NCBI GenBank assembly: GCA_937982565.1
Contig: CALJLN010000017.1
Location: 62,001 to 126,000 of the forward strand
DNA from: UBA2421 sp002343075
GTDB taxonomy: Bacteria; Planctomycetota; Phycisphaerae; Tepidisphaerales; Tepidisphaeraceae
Direction: 5' to 3'
DNA: 64,000 bases
Part shown: piece after piece, positions 16,671 to 25,406 of the stretch
Layout: each line of letters opens with the position of its first letter
Position numbering within the stretch: position 1 is the first letter of the stretch
Notes under the pieces: generated by a model
Databases searched by the model: none
Seen by the model: the letters and a program-made list of their open reading frames with translations, nothing else
What the model was told of the DNA's origin: nothing
Position numbers and translations under genes: made by a program

Positions 16671-17195
16671 ATGCTCGATACGCTCAAGACGCTGCTCGCC
16701 AATCAGTTTGAAGCCTCTCTCTGCACGCTCCACCTCGCGGTGATGCGATGTCCAGACGCGTGCTGGAATCAGCCGGTGGCAAACTGGAAGTATTGTCAGG
16801 CGGCATTTCATTGCGTTTTCTATGCAGATCTCTATCTCCAGCCGAGCGACAATGTTGAAGCGTTTAAGCAACAGCCGTTTCATGTCGACCACGCAGGCGT
16901 CTTTCGCGATTATGAGGAAATGGAAAATCGTCCGGCGGTACTGCTCTACGAGAAAGCGTTCGTCCTGAGATACATTCAGCACATTCGCCAGAAAGCGGCG
17001 GCAACGATTGCGCAAGAAGCGGCGGACGCGCTCGCTGGGCCGTCGGGCTTTTCGTGGCGAAAGTGCTCACGGGCAGAATTGCACGTGTACAACATCCGCC
17101 ACATCCAACACCACGCGGCCCAGTTGAGCCTTCGCCTGCGGCAGGATGCGAACGTCGACGTGCCCTGGGTCAGCCATGCGTGGAAAGACGCATAA
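16671..17195 (+). CDS. DinB-like four-helix metal-binding protein
   Basis: 174 residues from the ATG at 16671, which has AGGTGAGG about 7 bases upstream; an ATG two codons earlier sits too close to that site. Four helices with well-spaced histidines (AAFHCVFYADLYL near residue 45 and IRHIQHHAAQLSLRLRQ near 150) match the DinB superfamily, whose three His ligands bind a divalent metal. Several members are thiol-dependent transferases; the substrate here is unknown. It converges with the gene ending at 17270 across a 74-base gap that has short hairpins (GGCCAA-TC-TTGGCC) but no T-run. Confidence 0.7.
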   Translation: MLDTLKTLLANQFEASLCTLHLAVMRCPDACWNQPVANWKYCQAAFHCVFYADLYLQPSDNVEAFKQQPFHVDHAGVFRDYEEMENRPAVLLYEKAFVLRYIQHIRQKAAATIAQEAADALAGPSGFSWRKCSRAELHVYNIRHIQHHAAQLSLRLRQDANVDVPWVSHAWKDA

Positions 17196-17269
17196 CTCGC
17201 GCAAAACGTCGGCCAATCTTGGCCCGCCCCATCGCTGCTAAGCCCTCGCGCCGATGCCTCAACGGGGCA

Positions 17270-17872
17270 TCAATTGCGCGACTTTCTGTCAAACTGCGAA
17301 CTCATCAGCCGCTTCATCTTCCCAACAGCCATCGTAAGGGCTTTGTGCACGGTAGCAGCGGAAGCCGTCACCGAGATGGGCCGCTGTGATGCCGGGCGGA
17401 CTTCAATCTGACATCGTTTATCGTCATCACCCTTCTTTTGGGCATTGTCGTCGCTGAAATAGACATCAACCCGAGTGACTCGGCCGGCGAAACGTGCCAA
17501 TGCAGTACCCACGACTTCTTCCGCATGCGCGGCAAACTCGGCGCTTCCACGCACCGAGTGCGAGGTGCGAACCGCGATGATCGGTGTAGTGCGCAGGTTT
17601 CGCTCGCGCACAGCAGGCGATTTTTTCTTGGTGGCAGGCGGGGTCGAAGCGCGCACTGCAGGTGAAGACGGCCGCGCGGTCGCGGGGGGAGCGCTCGCGA
17701 CCGCTGACGCAGCCTGCTGAGAGTCTCGGCGAGCCTGGGCGACGCGCGTCGTGGCCGACGCTCGCCCGGTGCGTCTCCCGCCCAACCCGGCTTCGGCAAC
17801 CCTGGCGGCCTTGGCTGCGCGAGTGGCTTTCACCTGGCCGATAACATTGACGCTCTTCGTGGTTCGTGGCAT
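17270..17872 (-). CDS. RaiA/HPF-like protein with basic alanine-rich N-terminal tail
   Basis: 200 residues. The last 95 (IAVRTSHSVRGSAEFAAHAEEVVGT through AVGKMKRLMSSQ) have the beta-alpha-beta-beta-beta-alpha pattern of the ribosome hibernation factor family: VTRVDVYFSDDNAQ, then KRCQIEVRP, then a closing amphipathic helix. The first 100 residues are Ala/Arg/Thr/Pro-rich and low in complexity (KATRAAKAARVAEAG; PPATKKKSP), unlike the short forms of this family. The domain normally binds the 30S decoding region to silence ribosomes; a long basic tail could add RNA or DNA contacts. The assignment rests on the C-terminal pattern and is moderately secure. Confidence 0.65.
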   Translation of the reverse strand: MPRTTKSVNVIGQVKATRAAKAARVAEAGLGGRRTGRASATTRVAQARRDSQQAASAVASAPPATARPSSPAVRASTPPATKKKSPAVRERNLRTTPIIAVRTSHSVRGSAEFAAHAEEVVGTALARFAGRVTRVDVYFSDDNAQKKGDDDKRCQIEVRPASQRPISVTASAATVHKALTMAVGKMKRLMSSQFDRKSRN

Positions 17873-17965
17873 GAAGATTCCTTTCGAATTGACTCACAAT
17901 GGATTGTAGCCTGCTGCTACCGACCAAACATTGGCGCTTCGAAAAAACGCCATCTTTCTTACCCG

Positions 17966-19669
17966 TCAGGGTGAACTTGGCTGCGCACCCGCGCGGGCGG
18001 CATTGAAATGCGCCTTGAGCCGGTGCGTCTCGCCCACCGACCATTGTGGCGGCTCGGTCACGGCCACCCATGCATCAATATAGCTGCTTGAGTGGTAGTT
18101 ATGACCGTAACCTAGCGGCACATTTGTAGACGTTGCCAAGTCAAAGAAAAGCTGCAAGCTTGTAACGAGCGGATACCACCGAAGGTACGGTGAAACATCC
18201 GGCCCGCGCTCGCCCTGCAGCCAGGCTGGGCTGCGGTAGGGCAGGTCGGGGAAGAAGAAAACCATCGGGTCGCTTGCGTGCTGAATGTAGACAAACCGGA
18301 CGGGACCCCAGCGATCGCCACCAGCGGGAAGCGCATTGCGCAGGGCGGTGAAACGGACAACAGAGCCGTCATGAAAGCGCGGCAACCAGATTGGCGAATC
18401 GGGGTTACGATCGCGCGTGAGCTGGCTCCACATCCCGCTCAACGACGGCGGCCCGCTGAACACCCCGCCTTGAATCGGATCGCCGATGAGCGTGTATAGA
18501 TCGGTGCACGATTCGGCCCCGAGCGAACCAAGGCTCAGCCCGTGCAGATAGAGCTTCGGCCGACGGTCGCGAGGGAGCGTCTTCCAATGTTCATAAACTC
18601 TTGCAAATAATGCCCTTGCGCTCTCGCGAGATCGCTCCGGATCCACCAGCAACGTCATCCAGCTTGGCAGGTAGGAATAGCCCATCGCGACCATCGCGGT
18701 GTCGCCCGCATGGAGGTATTCGACCGTGTCGACGGCATTTTCATCAAGCCATCCGGTACCGGTTGGCGTCGCGACGATCAGTATCGATCGCTCAAACCCC
18801 CCGACTCGCTTTAACTCGTCAAATGCCAGCTTCGCGCGGGCATCAACATCTTCCACCGACCGATATCCCGCATAAACGCGAATCGGTCGCTGCGCACCAC
18901 GACCGAGAAACCGCGCAATGTCGTCTTGCGTTGGCCCAGCGACGAGAAACTCCCTGCCGCGGCGACCGATGGAGTTCCACTCGATGAGCGATTCCCGACT
19001 GCCAGTGACAAACGGATCGGTGGGTATTGAGTCGGCGGCGTCCTCCATGCGGTCCAGTTCCAGAAAAACCTTGTCCGCGGCACGCAACAAGGCTTTGCCG
19101 ACGATCTTGTTCACCGTGAGTTCGAGCAGCAGCACGACAACCAGCGTACTCAGGACAAAGGCAACCCGCGGCGAAACCACCCTGGTCATCCGCCGATTGA
19201 TCCCCCGCCAAACCCATTGAATGCCCCGCCCGACCACCAGCAGCACCCCCGCGGTGACCAGCGCGATCCATCCCACGCTAAACGGGTATGCGGTCGTCTC
19301 AGGCTCCAATTCCATTAACTTGCGGATTGAGTTTTGCCAGTGTGTCGTCTGCCACAGGAACACAACGACAGTTGCGATAGAGGCCAACGCGATCGAAAGT
19401 CGCGCCACCTGCCACCACCGCGCCGCCGGCCACGGAAGCTGAAACAACTCCCATGCGAGCTCGATCAATCGCCCAACCCCGTACCCCACTGCAAATGCAA
19501 CCCCGCTCAGCACACCCTGCATCACAAAATTCCGCGGCAGCAGTGAAGGGGTGAGTGAAAGCGCAAAACAGAATGTTCCAGCAATCAACCCCGCAGACGA
19601 AAATTCTCGCCACCGACGAACAAAAAACGTGGCAACCGATGCCCCCAGGACTTTCCGTGATGAATTCAT
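17966..19669 (-). CDS. Membrane-anchored alpha/beta hydrolase (Abhydrolase_9 type)
   Basis: 567 residues from the ATG at 19669. A longer reading back to 19765 would run into the tRNA-Ser gene and is rejected. Four or five membrane segments occupy about residues 10-200 (AGLIAGTFCFALSLTPSLLP; VLSTLVVVLLLELTVNKIVG). The catalytic part follows, with YLHGLSLGSLGAE as the nucleophile elbow (G-x-S-x-G) and a late RWYPLVTSLQLFFDLATSTNVP-like segment with a terminal His-rich stretch (GYGHNYHSS). This arrangement is that of the alpha/beta-hydrolase family 9 proteins, best known from Actinobacteria, whose substrates are not established. It faces no obvious partner; a 93-base gap separates it from the RaiA-like gene. 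Confidence 0.75.
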   Translation of the reverse strand: MNSSRKVLGASVATFFVRRWREFSSAGLIAGTFCFALSLTPSLLPRNFVMQGVLSGVAFAVGYGVGRLIELAWELFQLPWPAARWWQVARLSIALASIATVVVFLWQTTHWQNSIRKLMELEPETTAYPFSVGWIALVTAGVLLVVGRGIQWVWRGINRRMTRVVSPRVAFVLSTLVVVLLLELTVNKIVGKALLRAADKVFLELDRMEDAADSIPTDPFVTGSRESLIEWNSIGRRGREFLVAGPTQDDIARFLGRGAQRPIRVYAGYRSVEDVDARAKLAFDELKRVGGFERSILIVATPTGTGWLDENAVDTVEYLHAGDTAMVAMGYSYLPSWMTLLVDPERSRESARALFARVYEHWKTLPRDRRPKLYLHGLSLGSLGAESCTDLYTLIGDPIQGGVFSGPPSLSGMWSQLTRDRNPDSPIWLPRFHDGSVVRFTALRNALPAGGDRWGPVRFVYIQHASDPMVFFFPDLPYRSPAWLQGERGPDVSPYLRWYPLVTSLQLFFDLATSTNVPLGYGHNYHSSSYIDAWVAVTEPPQWSVGETHRLKAHFNAARAGAQPSSP

Positions 19670-19716
19670 GGAATGGGAAAACCAGCGCGGGTGAAAGTTA
19701 CGACGACTGCAACAAG

Positions 19717-19803
19717 CGGAGAGGAAGGGATTCGAACCCTTGTTACGGTTTCCCGTAAACAGCATTTCCAGTGCTGCACCTTCAGCCGCTCGGTCACCTC
19801 TCC
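19717..19803 (-). tRNA. tRNA-Ser (anticodon GGA)
   Basis: Read on the reverse strand the 87 bases fold as a class II tRNA. Acceptor stem GGAGAGG pairs with CCTCTCC, the anticodon stem-loop is CAGCA-CTGGAAA-TGCTG giving anticodon GGA, the long variable arm is TACGG-GAAA-CCGTA, and the T arm is AAGGG-TTCGAAT-CCCTT. The discriminator base is G, as expected for serine. CCA is not encoded. Confidence 0.97.
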
Positions 19804-19842
19804 AAACGGGACGGACATGATACTCAAAATGACCGCACGCAG

Positions 19843-20271
19843 CTATGGGTGTTCACCGCGGGGGAGGTCGGCGGCATTGAGTGCCCAGGGGTGGAGGTCG
19901 TACTCGAAAATTCTGTCTTGCGTGGCCGGGTCGGCATCCATGTAGGCGCGGGCCTGATCGATGTTTTCGGCGCGGTAGACCAGCAGGCCGCCAGTGCCGT
20001 CGGTGAAGGGGCCGCCAAAGAGCAGCCTGCCCTCTGCTCGCATCGTTCTGGTGTACTCGAAGTGCCGCCTCATATCGTTGGCGCGCCCTGCGGCGCGGTT
20101 GGCCAGCCAGGCGGGGCCGGGGCGGACGATGGCGGCGTAGACGGTGACGCGCCGCACCGGAGCGGGCTGGGTCGCAGCGGCGGCGGAGGGTTGTGTGGTC
20201 GAATCGGCGCGAAGCGCCACGACAAAGATCGAAACGACCCCGAGGGCGACAATCACCAGAAGAAATCGCAT
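19843..20271 (-). CDS. YciI-like protein with N-terminal membrane anchor or signal peptide
   Basis: 142 residues. MRFLLVIVALGVVSIFVVALRAD is a signal peptide or anchor, followed by a TTQP/ATQP-rich linker. Residues about 42-135 form a YciI-like ferredoxin-fold domain (VYAAIVRPGPAWLANRAAG; MRRHFEYTRTMRAEGRLLFGGPFTDGTGGLLVYRAENIDQARAYMDADPA), with the usual conserved His and Asp. AAGGAG lies 8 bases before the ATG. Cytoplasmic YciI proteins are small dimers of unclear function; an exported version is less common. It is divergent from the GlcE gene. Confidence 0.8.
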   Translation of the reverse strand: MRFLLVIVALGVVSIFVVALRADSTTQPSAAAATQPAPVRRVTVYAAIVRPGPAWLANRAAGRANDMRRHFEYTRTMRAEGRLLFGGPFTDGTGGLLVYRAENIDQARAYMDADPATQDRIFEYDLHPWALNAADLPRGEHP

Positions 20272-20402
20272 GTCCGGCTGCTCCTTATGACCGCGTTGGT
20301 GCGCGGAAACCTCGCATCACGCTGGCGGAGCATGTTATCGCGCCATTCCGCTTGACGAAATCAGGCGTCTATGAAGGTGACACCCGGTTGAGTGCTCGTA
20401 GA

Positions 20403-21407
20403 ATGCGCGGCGTGGCAGAGCATGATCGAGAACCAAATCAACTGTTGACGCCCCCGGGCGCGGTCGATCATGCCATCACCGACATGACCGTCACCTTCGC
20501 CGCCGACGTCACGCTCGCGGCACTGCAGGCACAGCTTGCACCACATGCGCAATGGCTGCCGGTGGACGGCGCGATTCACACCCGACCGACAGAATCCTGG
20601 GCCGCGGAAGATCATCCGTCTCTGGGCGAACTGGTGCTGCGCAACAGCACCGGCCCGCTGCGCCTGGGGTTTGGCGCGTGGCGAGATGTGTTACTTGGGG
20701 CACAGTTTGTCAATGGCCGCGGGGAACTGATCTCCGTCGGCGGGCGCGTGTTGAAGAATGTGGCGGGTTACGATGTCACCAAGCTGCTGGTCGGGAGTCA
20801 CGGCATCTTTGGTTCGGTGGTGAGCCTCACCGCCCGCACCTGGAGACGCCCCGCCGGGGCGCTGCACGTGGAAATCGATCCCCGGCAGGTGGAGATGACG
20901 CAGTTGATCGCGTCGCCGTTGCGTCCGCAGTGGGCAGTACAGTTCGGCGAAGATTCAATGATGATGGGCTACCTCGGTGATGAAGCGGCGCTCGAATACT
21001 ACGAATCGCGACTGCCGGCGCTCAACGCGCAGCGCGTCCGCCGTCGGACGGTGGATGACGACGCCGAGCAGCGGCATCGGCTGTGGCCCATCTGCATGGC
21101 GCGGGCGCGCGTTTTTCTTCCACCCGACCGGCTGGACGGCTTTGTTGCGCGTCCCCCATTCTGGCCATACACGGCCGATCGGGCGTTCGGTGTCGTCATC
21201 TCCGGTGCCAACAGCGAAGTAAATGCCGACAGAGTCATGCAGGCTGCGCAAACTGCCGGCGCGACCGCGGCGATCTATTCTGCCGATGGCATGCTCGCAC
21301 GAACAAGCCTCGATCCGGTTGCGTATCAACTGCTTCAAAGGCTCAAGCGGGCGTTTGATCCGGATGACTCGCTGCCGGCGCTTCCCACGAACGAATATTC
21401 CGCATGA
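20403..21407 (+). CDS. glcE: Glycolate oxidase FAD-binding subunit
   Basis: 335 residues from the ATG at 20403; an upstream extension would overlap the divergent YciI-like gene. The FAD-binding PCMH fold is visible: LAPHAQWLPVDGA, TLGELV-like SLGELVLRNSTGPLRLGFGAWRDVLLG, and GGRVLKNVAGYDVTKLLVGSHGIFGSVVSLTART, which is typical of GlcE. Length is close to the usual 350. It overlaps the next gene by 4 bases (ATGA), so the two are translationally coupled. GlcE, GlcF and GlcD together oxidise glycolate to glyoxylate; GlcD is not in this window. Confidence 0.88.
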   Translation: MRGVAEHDREPNQLLTPPGAVDHAITDMTVTFAADVTLAALQAQLAPHAQWLPVDGAIHTRPTESWAAEDHPSLGELVLRNSTGPLRLGFGAWRDVLLGAQFVNGRGELISVGGRVLKNVAGYDVTKLLVGSHGIFGSVVSLTARTWRRPAGALHVEIDPRQVEMTQLIASPLRPQWAVQFGEDSMMMGYLGDEAALEYYESRLPALNAQRVRRRTVDDDAEQRHRLWPICMARARVFLPPDRLDGFVARPPFWPYTADRAFGVVISGANSEVNADRVMQAAQTAGATAAIYSADGMLARTSLDPVAYQLLQRLKRAFDPDDSLPALPTNEYSA

Positions 21408-22780
21408 ATACTCCAGCAGAAACACAACAACCGGGCAGCCAACCCGCGCCGCTGGGCCTTCCGATCGACCCGCGCGCGTATGCGCGCGGGCTGTCCTGCG
21501 TGCATTGCGGTCTTTGCCTTCCTGCCTGCCCCACCTACACAAGCAATGGCAATGAAGCCGACAGCCCGCGCGGCCGCATCCAACTCATGCTGGGCCTCGC
21601 CGACGGCACAGTCGCCCCAACAGCCCCGGCGGTGAAACATATCGATCTCTGCCTGGATTGCCGCGCCTGCGAAACCGCCTGTCCGAGTGGCGTGGTTTAT
21701 CACGAACTGCTTGAAGAGACGCGCGCGCAGCTACGACAACACTCGTCAAGGATCAACCAAGCCACCGGTGCGCAACTGCCACGACGATCCCTGAGCGATC
21801 GAGCGATCGAATGGCTTTTTCTGAACATGCTGACGCATCCGTTTCGCCTAAAGGTTTCGCTGCTCGCCCCACGGCTGCTGCAGAAGCTGGGCATCTACCC
21901 GCTGCTGCGCAAGACGGGGTTGTTTAACATCCTGCCACCTGGCCTGCGGAAAATGGAGCAAATGCTCCCCCCGCGCGGGCCACTCTGGCCCCGCCGGATG
22001 CCCGAGCGAGTTGCTGCCGCCGGCTCGAAACCTGGTGAATCAGACAAACCGAAAGTGGTAGTGGCATTTCTGCCCGGCTGCGTTGGCAGCGTGATGTTCG
22101 CACGGGTAAACCAGATGGCCGTGCAATTGCTGGCGGATTGCGGTGCGGATGTAGTCATCCCGCGAAACCAGGGGTGCTGCGGCGCCATGCATCACCATGC
22201 AGGCTTGCATGCTGAATCGGTGAAGATGGCCCGGCAGAACATCATCGCGCTGGAACAAGCCGACTTCATCACTTCCACCATCGCCGGCTGCGGCGCGATG
22301 CTCAGGGAGTATGACGTGCTGTTTCGCGATGACGCCAGCTATGCAGATCGTGCCAGGCACTTTGCGGCAAAAGTCCGCGATATCTCCGAGGTTTTGTTGC
22401 AACTTGGTCTCAACGACTTTCCGCACCCTGTCCACGAAACGATTACCTATCACGATGCCTGCCACCTCGTTCACGCCCAGAAAGTGGCTGCAGCACCACG
22501 AGCACTGCTGGCGATGGTCAAGGGTCTGAAACTTGCTCCGCTGGCCGAGAGTGAAATGTGCTGCGGTGCCGCAGGAACATACAATCTCACTCAGCCAGTG
22601 ATGGCCACCGATCTGGCTGAGCGAAAAGTGAGGCATATTGAAGCCACTGCCTGCCGCACTTGTGCAACCGGCAACGTCGGCTGTGCCATGCACATTCAAA
22701 GTCATGCGCTGCAAACTGGCCGTGAGCTGAGTGTGGTGCATCCGATCGAAATCCTGCATCGTGCCCGGTTCGGGTCGTAG
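21404..22780 (+). CDS. glcF: Glycolate oxidase iron-sulfur subunit
   Basis: 458 residues. Two 4Fe-4S ferredoxin motifs lie at the start (CVHCGLCLPACP from residue 32, CLDCRACETACP near 85). Two CCG domains follow (GCCGAMHHHAG near 260 and MCCGAAGTYNL near 390), as in GlcF and heterodisulfide reductase-like subunits. The gene begins inside the glcE stop. It should pass electrons from the flavin subunits to the quinone pool. The C-terminal HIEATACRTCATGNVGCAMHI is also characteristic. Without the catalytic GlcD nearby, partnership with a distant GlcD or another FAD oxidase has to be assumed. Confidence 0.9.
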   Translation: MNTPAETQQPGSQPAPLGLPIDPRAYARGLSCVHCGLCLPACPTYTSNGNEADSPRGRIQLMLGLADGTVAPTAPAVKHIDLCLDCRACETACPSGVVYHELLEETRAQLRQHSSRINQATGAQLPRRSLSDRAIEWLFLNMLTHPFRLKVSLLAPRLLQKLGIYPLLRKTGLFNILPPGLRKMEQMLPPRGPLWPRRMPERVAAAGSKPGESDKPKVVVAFLPGCVGSVMFARVNQMAVQLLADCGADVVIPRNQGCCGAMHHHAGLHAESVKMARQNIIALEQADFITSTIAGCGAMLREYDVLFRDDASYADRARHFAAKVRDISEVLLQLGLNDFPHPVHETITYHDACHLVHAQKVAAAPRALLAMVKGLKLAPLAESEMCCGAAGTYNLTQPVMATDLAERKVRHIEATACRTCATGNVGCAMHIQSHALQTGRELSVVHPIEILHRARFGS

Positions 22781-23038
22781 CATCACCCCGCCTACCAAAA
22801 AACGTGCGGTTGACCCGAAGTTGCAAGCAGACCGTACCGCCGCACCAGATTTCGCGAAATCTCCCGACCCGGGCTGCAGCGGGCAGTCCGATGCCGCGAT
22901 CAGCATTTCACCGATATTCGCTGCCCCCCTTGCAGCATAGCCTTCCGTTCATGCATGCAACGTCGCGTGGCGTTGCAACCGACCCAAATTCGTAGCACGC
23001 GCGCCAGCGGGCGCGATGATTCGACAAAGGAGCATCCA

Positions 23039-23854
23039 ATGCGTATTCAGACTTGCTTGGCAATGGCAATCACCGGCTGCATCGCAGTAACCGCCCTGGC
23101 CGACGATCATGACAGGAAACATGCGAAAGATGGAGTGCGCGATGGCACGGCGATGACGGCAGACCGGGTGGGCTTGTTGCCAAACGGCATCACCGCAAGG
23201 GAGCTTAACGATCAGCAGGACGTTCGCGCCGTCCTCGCAGCGGCCACAAATGCCGCGGTCACCAACGGCGGATTTGATGATCTGATCGAGCGCCTCTCTA
23301 CCAAGGACCGCGAACGCATCGGCGATTTCGCTGAACAGGAGTTCGCTGAAATTGATGGCCGGGTCGATCAGATTCGCAAGAACTGGGAACAGAAATACGG
23401 CAGCAGTTTCAACTTGGACAACGCCAGGCTGTTTGAGGGGTTTGTGCAGGTTACTGAAGGTGAAGTCAGCGACGCCTCGACCGCGCGACAACACTGGCCC
23501 GTGCACGCGCGACCGGCCCGGGAAGATACCAGAGCCGCTTCGAGCAATGAATACATCGAAAACGGCCGCAATGTGGCGATCGTTCAGGTGCCGGCAAGCC
23601 ACGACCTGCCCGCGATCACCATCTCGATGATCCATGAACCTGTTGACGATTGGCGCATCGATCTGCCCGACAGCATCACCGGGCAGATGATTCACGACAA
23701 CGTGAAGAGTGCCCTGACCACGCTTGGCGACAACGTTGCGTCCTGGCCTGCGGACGTAAATGAAGCATATCGTGCCGTGGGCCATCGTCTGCTGATGGCG
23801 GTGTGTGACGTGCCACACGAAGAGCCGAAGAGCGCGGTCTTGGACAATCGTTGA
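23039..23854 (+). CDS. Secreted hypothetical protein
   Basis: 271 residues from the ATG at 23039, picked because AAAGGAG lies 6-7 bases upstream and MRIQTCLAMAITGCIAVTALAD then forms a signal peptide. The mature protein is acidic and mixed alpha/beta, with no Cys after the signal. Segments such as IERLSTKDRERIGDF, GRVDQIRKNWEQKYG and VNEAYRAVGHRLLMAVCDV suggest helices, but I recognise no family. It stands alone, followed by a strong terminator. I assign no function. Confidence 0.75.
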   Translation: MRIQTCLAMAITGCIAVTALADDHDRKHAKDGVRDGTAMTADRVGLLPNGITARELNDQQDVRAVLAAATNAAVTNGGFDDLIERLSTKDRERIGDFAEQEFAEIDGRVDQIRKNWEQKYGSSFNLDNARLFEGFVQVTEGEVSDASTARQHWPVHARPAREDTRAASSNEYIENGRNVAIVQVPASHDLPAITISMIHEPVDDWRIDLPDSITGQMIHDNVKSALTTLGDNVASWPADVNEAYRAVGHRLLMAVCDVPHEEPKSAVLDNR

Positions 23855-23878
23855 GCATGATTGCCCCTGCTGTGATGG

Positions 23879-23925
23879 AGAGACCTTGCCGAAGCCCCGA
23901 TCGTCGGCAAGGTCTCTTTATTTCG
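23879..23925 (+). terminator. Rho-independent terminator
   Basis: Fourteen-base perfect stem AGAGACCTTGCCGA/TCGGCAAGGTCTCT with an 11-base loop, then TTATTT. It lies 25 bases after the secreted protein gene. A smaller hairpin (GAGAGG/CCTCTC, 23929-23945) follows directly. Confidence 0.9.
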
Positions 23926-23995
23926 GTTGAGAGGACCAGCCTCTCGACGCGCGAGGAGAGTTGACGATGCACGGTTGCGCAGCGAGACTCTTTGA

Positions 23996-25336
23996 ATGCT
24001 GGATTCGCAATTGCGATGGCTTCTCCGCATCTTCATCGCTTCTCTCGCGGCGACATTGCTCGGCTGTTCGCGCAATACCGAGCTTATCAGCCCGCCGACC
24101 ATGCTCCTGATAAGCGATGGCCGCACACGGTTCGATGCCATGCCGCCAGAACTGCGCGACCCGCCGATGCAGATTATCTACGCCGCGGATCGAGACATCG
24201 TAAAGAAGACGGCCCTGGGCATTGAATATGGGGCTGGCCGCAGCGGCAAACTGGTCTTTGGGGTGGCGCAAGTGGGCTTTAACCGCGATTTATCCTGGCC
24301 CGAGATGCAGGCGATGAGCCGAACCGAAGCGCGCCCCCGGCCGCGGGTGGCGGTGGAGATGAAGCAACTTACCGAAATGGGCATCATCTGTATTCCGCTT
24401 GAAGAAATGGAGGTCCGCGAAGGACGATACAGAGTGCCCGCCGACAAGATGGCGCTCATCAACGCGGGCCGCGACGCCTTGCACGGGCAGATTCGCGAGC
24501 AATTGAGACTTTCTCCAGAAAAGGATGTCTACCTCTACGTTCACGGCTTCAACAACAGTTTTGAGGATGCAATCTTCCGGCTGGCGATGTTTTATCACTA
24601 CGCCGGCAGGCCCGGCGTGGCGATCGCCTACACCTGGCCAGCGGGCCGAGGGGGGCTGTTTGGCTACGCCTACGATCGCGAATCGGGCGAATTCACCGTT
24701 TTTCATCTAAAAAAGTTCATCGAGGCCGTTGCTTCCTGCCCAGAAGTCGAGCGGCTGCACATCATCGGCCATAGCCGGGGTACCGACGTCGTCTGCACCG
24801 CACTTCGAGAGTTGAATATCGAGATTCGTGCAAAAGACCTGCGCACGCAGGAACAGCTCAAGCTCGAAAACCTGGTCTTGGCTGCGCCGGACCTCGACTC
24901 ACACGTCTTTGAGCAGCGGGTGGCGATCGAGGACCTGCATCTCGCGGCCCGGCGCATGACCGTCTATCTCAGCCGTACCGACATGGCACTGGCGTTCAGC
25001 AAATGGCTCTTCGGCGGTGGCTCGCGCCTCGGTAATCTCACCCCGGAAAAGTTCACCCCCGACGCCCGCGCCAAGCTGGCTGCACTTAAGAATTTCTCAC
25101 TGATCGATTGCCAAGTCAGCGGCTGGGGCACCAGCCATGACTACGCATTCGCCCATCCGGCAGTGGTGAGCGACCTGATTCTGCTTCTACGCGACGACAA
25201 AGCGCCAGGTGCTGCAAACGGCCGTCCACTCACACCTACCTTCGAGGGAGTATGGAGGATCGAGAATGATTACCTCCTCACGCCCGTTGCCGAATCAGCG
25301 CCAAATTCGCTGCCGGCCACGCAGAACTCGCCTTGA
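23996..25336 (+). CDS. DUF900-type alpha/beta hydrolase, probable lipoprotein
   Basis: 446 residues. The N-terminus (LRIFIASLAATLLGC) is a lipoprotein signal with the lipid-accepting Cys at about residue 25. The hydrolase core has VYLYVHGFNNSFEDAIFRLA near residue 180, IAYTWPAGRGG, and the nucleophile elbow HIIGHSRGTDVV (G-H-S-R-G) near 260; a late GTSHDYAFAHP may hold the catalytic His. This order fits DUF900, a family of predicted serine hydrolases. Substrate unknown. It lies 70 bases before the trehalose gene, but functional linkage is not evident. Confidence 0.8.
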   Translation: MLDSQLRWLLRIFIASLAATLLGCSRNTELISPPTMLLISDGRTRFDAMPPELRDPPMQIIYAADRDIVKKTALGIEYGAGRSGKLVFGVAQVGFNRDLSWPEMQAMSRTEARPRPRVAVEMKQLTEMGIICIPLEEMEVREGRYRVPADKMALINAGRDALHGQIREQLRLSPEKDVYLYVHGFNNSFEDAIFRLAMFYHYAGRPGVAIAYTWPAGRGGLFGYAYDRESGEFTVFHLKKFIEAVASCPEVERLHIIGHSRGTDVVCTALRELNIEIRAKDLRTQEQLKLENLVLAAPDLDSHVFEQRVAIEDLHLAARRMTVYLSRTDMALAFSKWLFGGGSRLGNLTPEKFTPDARAKLAALKNFSLIDCQVSGWGTSHDYAFAHPAVVSDLILLLRDDKAPGAANGRPLTPTFEGVWRIENDYLLTPVAESAPNSLPATQNSP

Positions 25337-25406
25337 ATGGCCCCAATTGAGCGATCTGGGGATTCCCCTGATGGACGCGCGGCGGTCAGCATGGTTCTTC
25401 TAGAGC

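Noticed and set aside
19670..19765. N-terminal extension of the alpha/beta hydrolase (reading MLFTGNRNKGSNPFLS)
   Set aside because: These codons are the transcript-strand sequence of the tRNA-Ser(GGA) gene; the ATG at 19669 is the sensible start.
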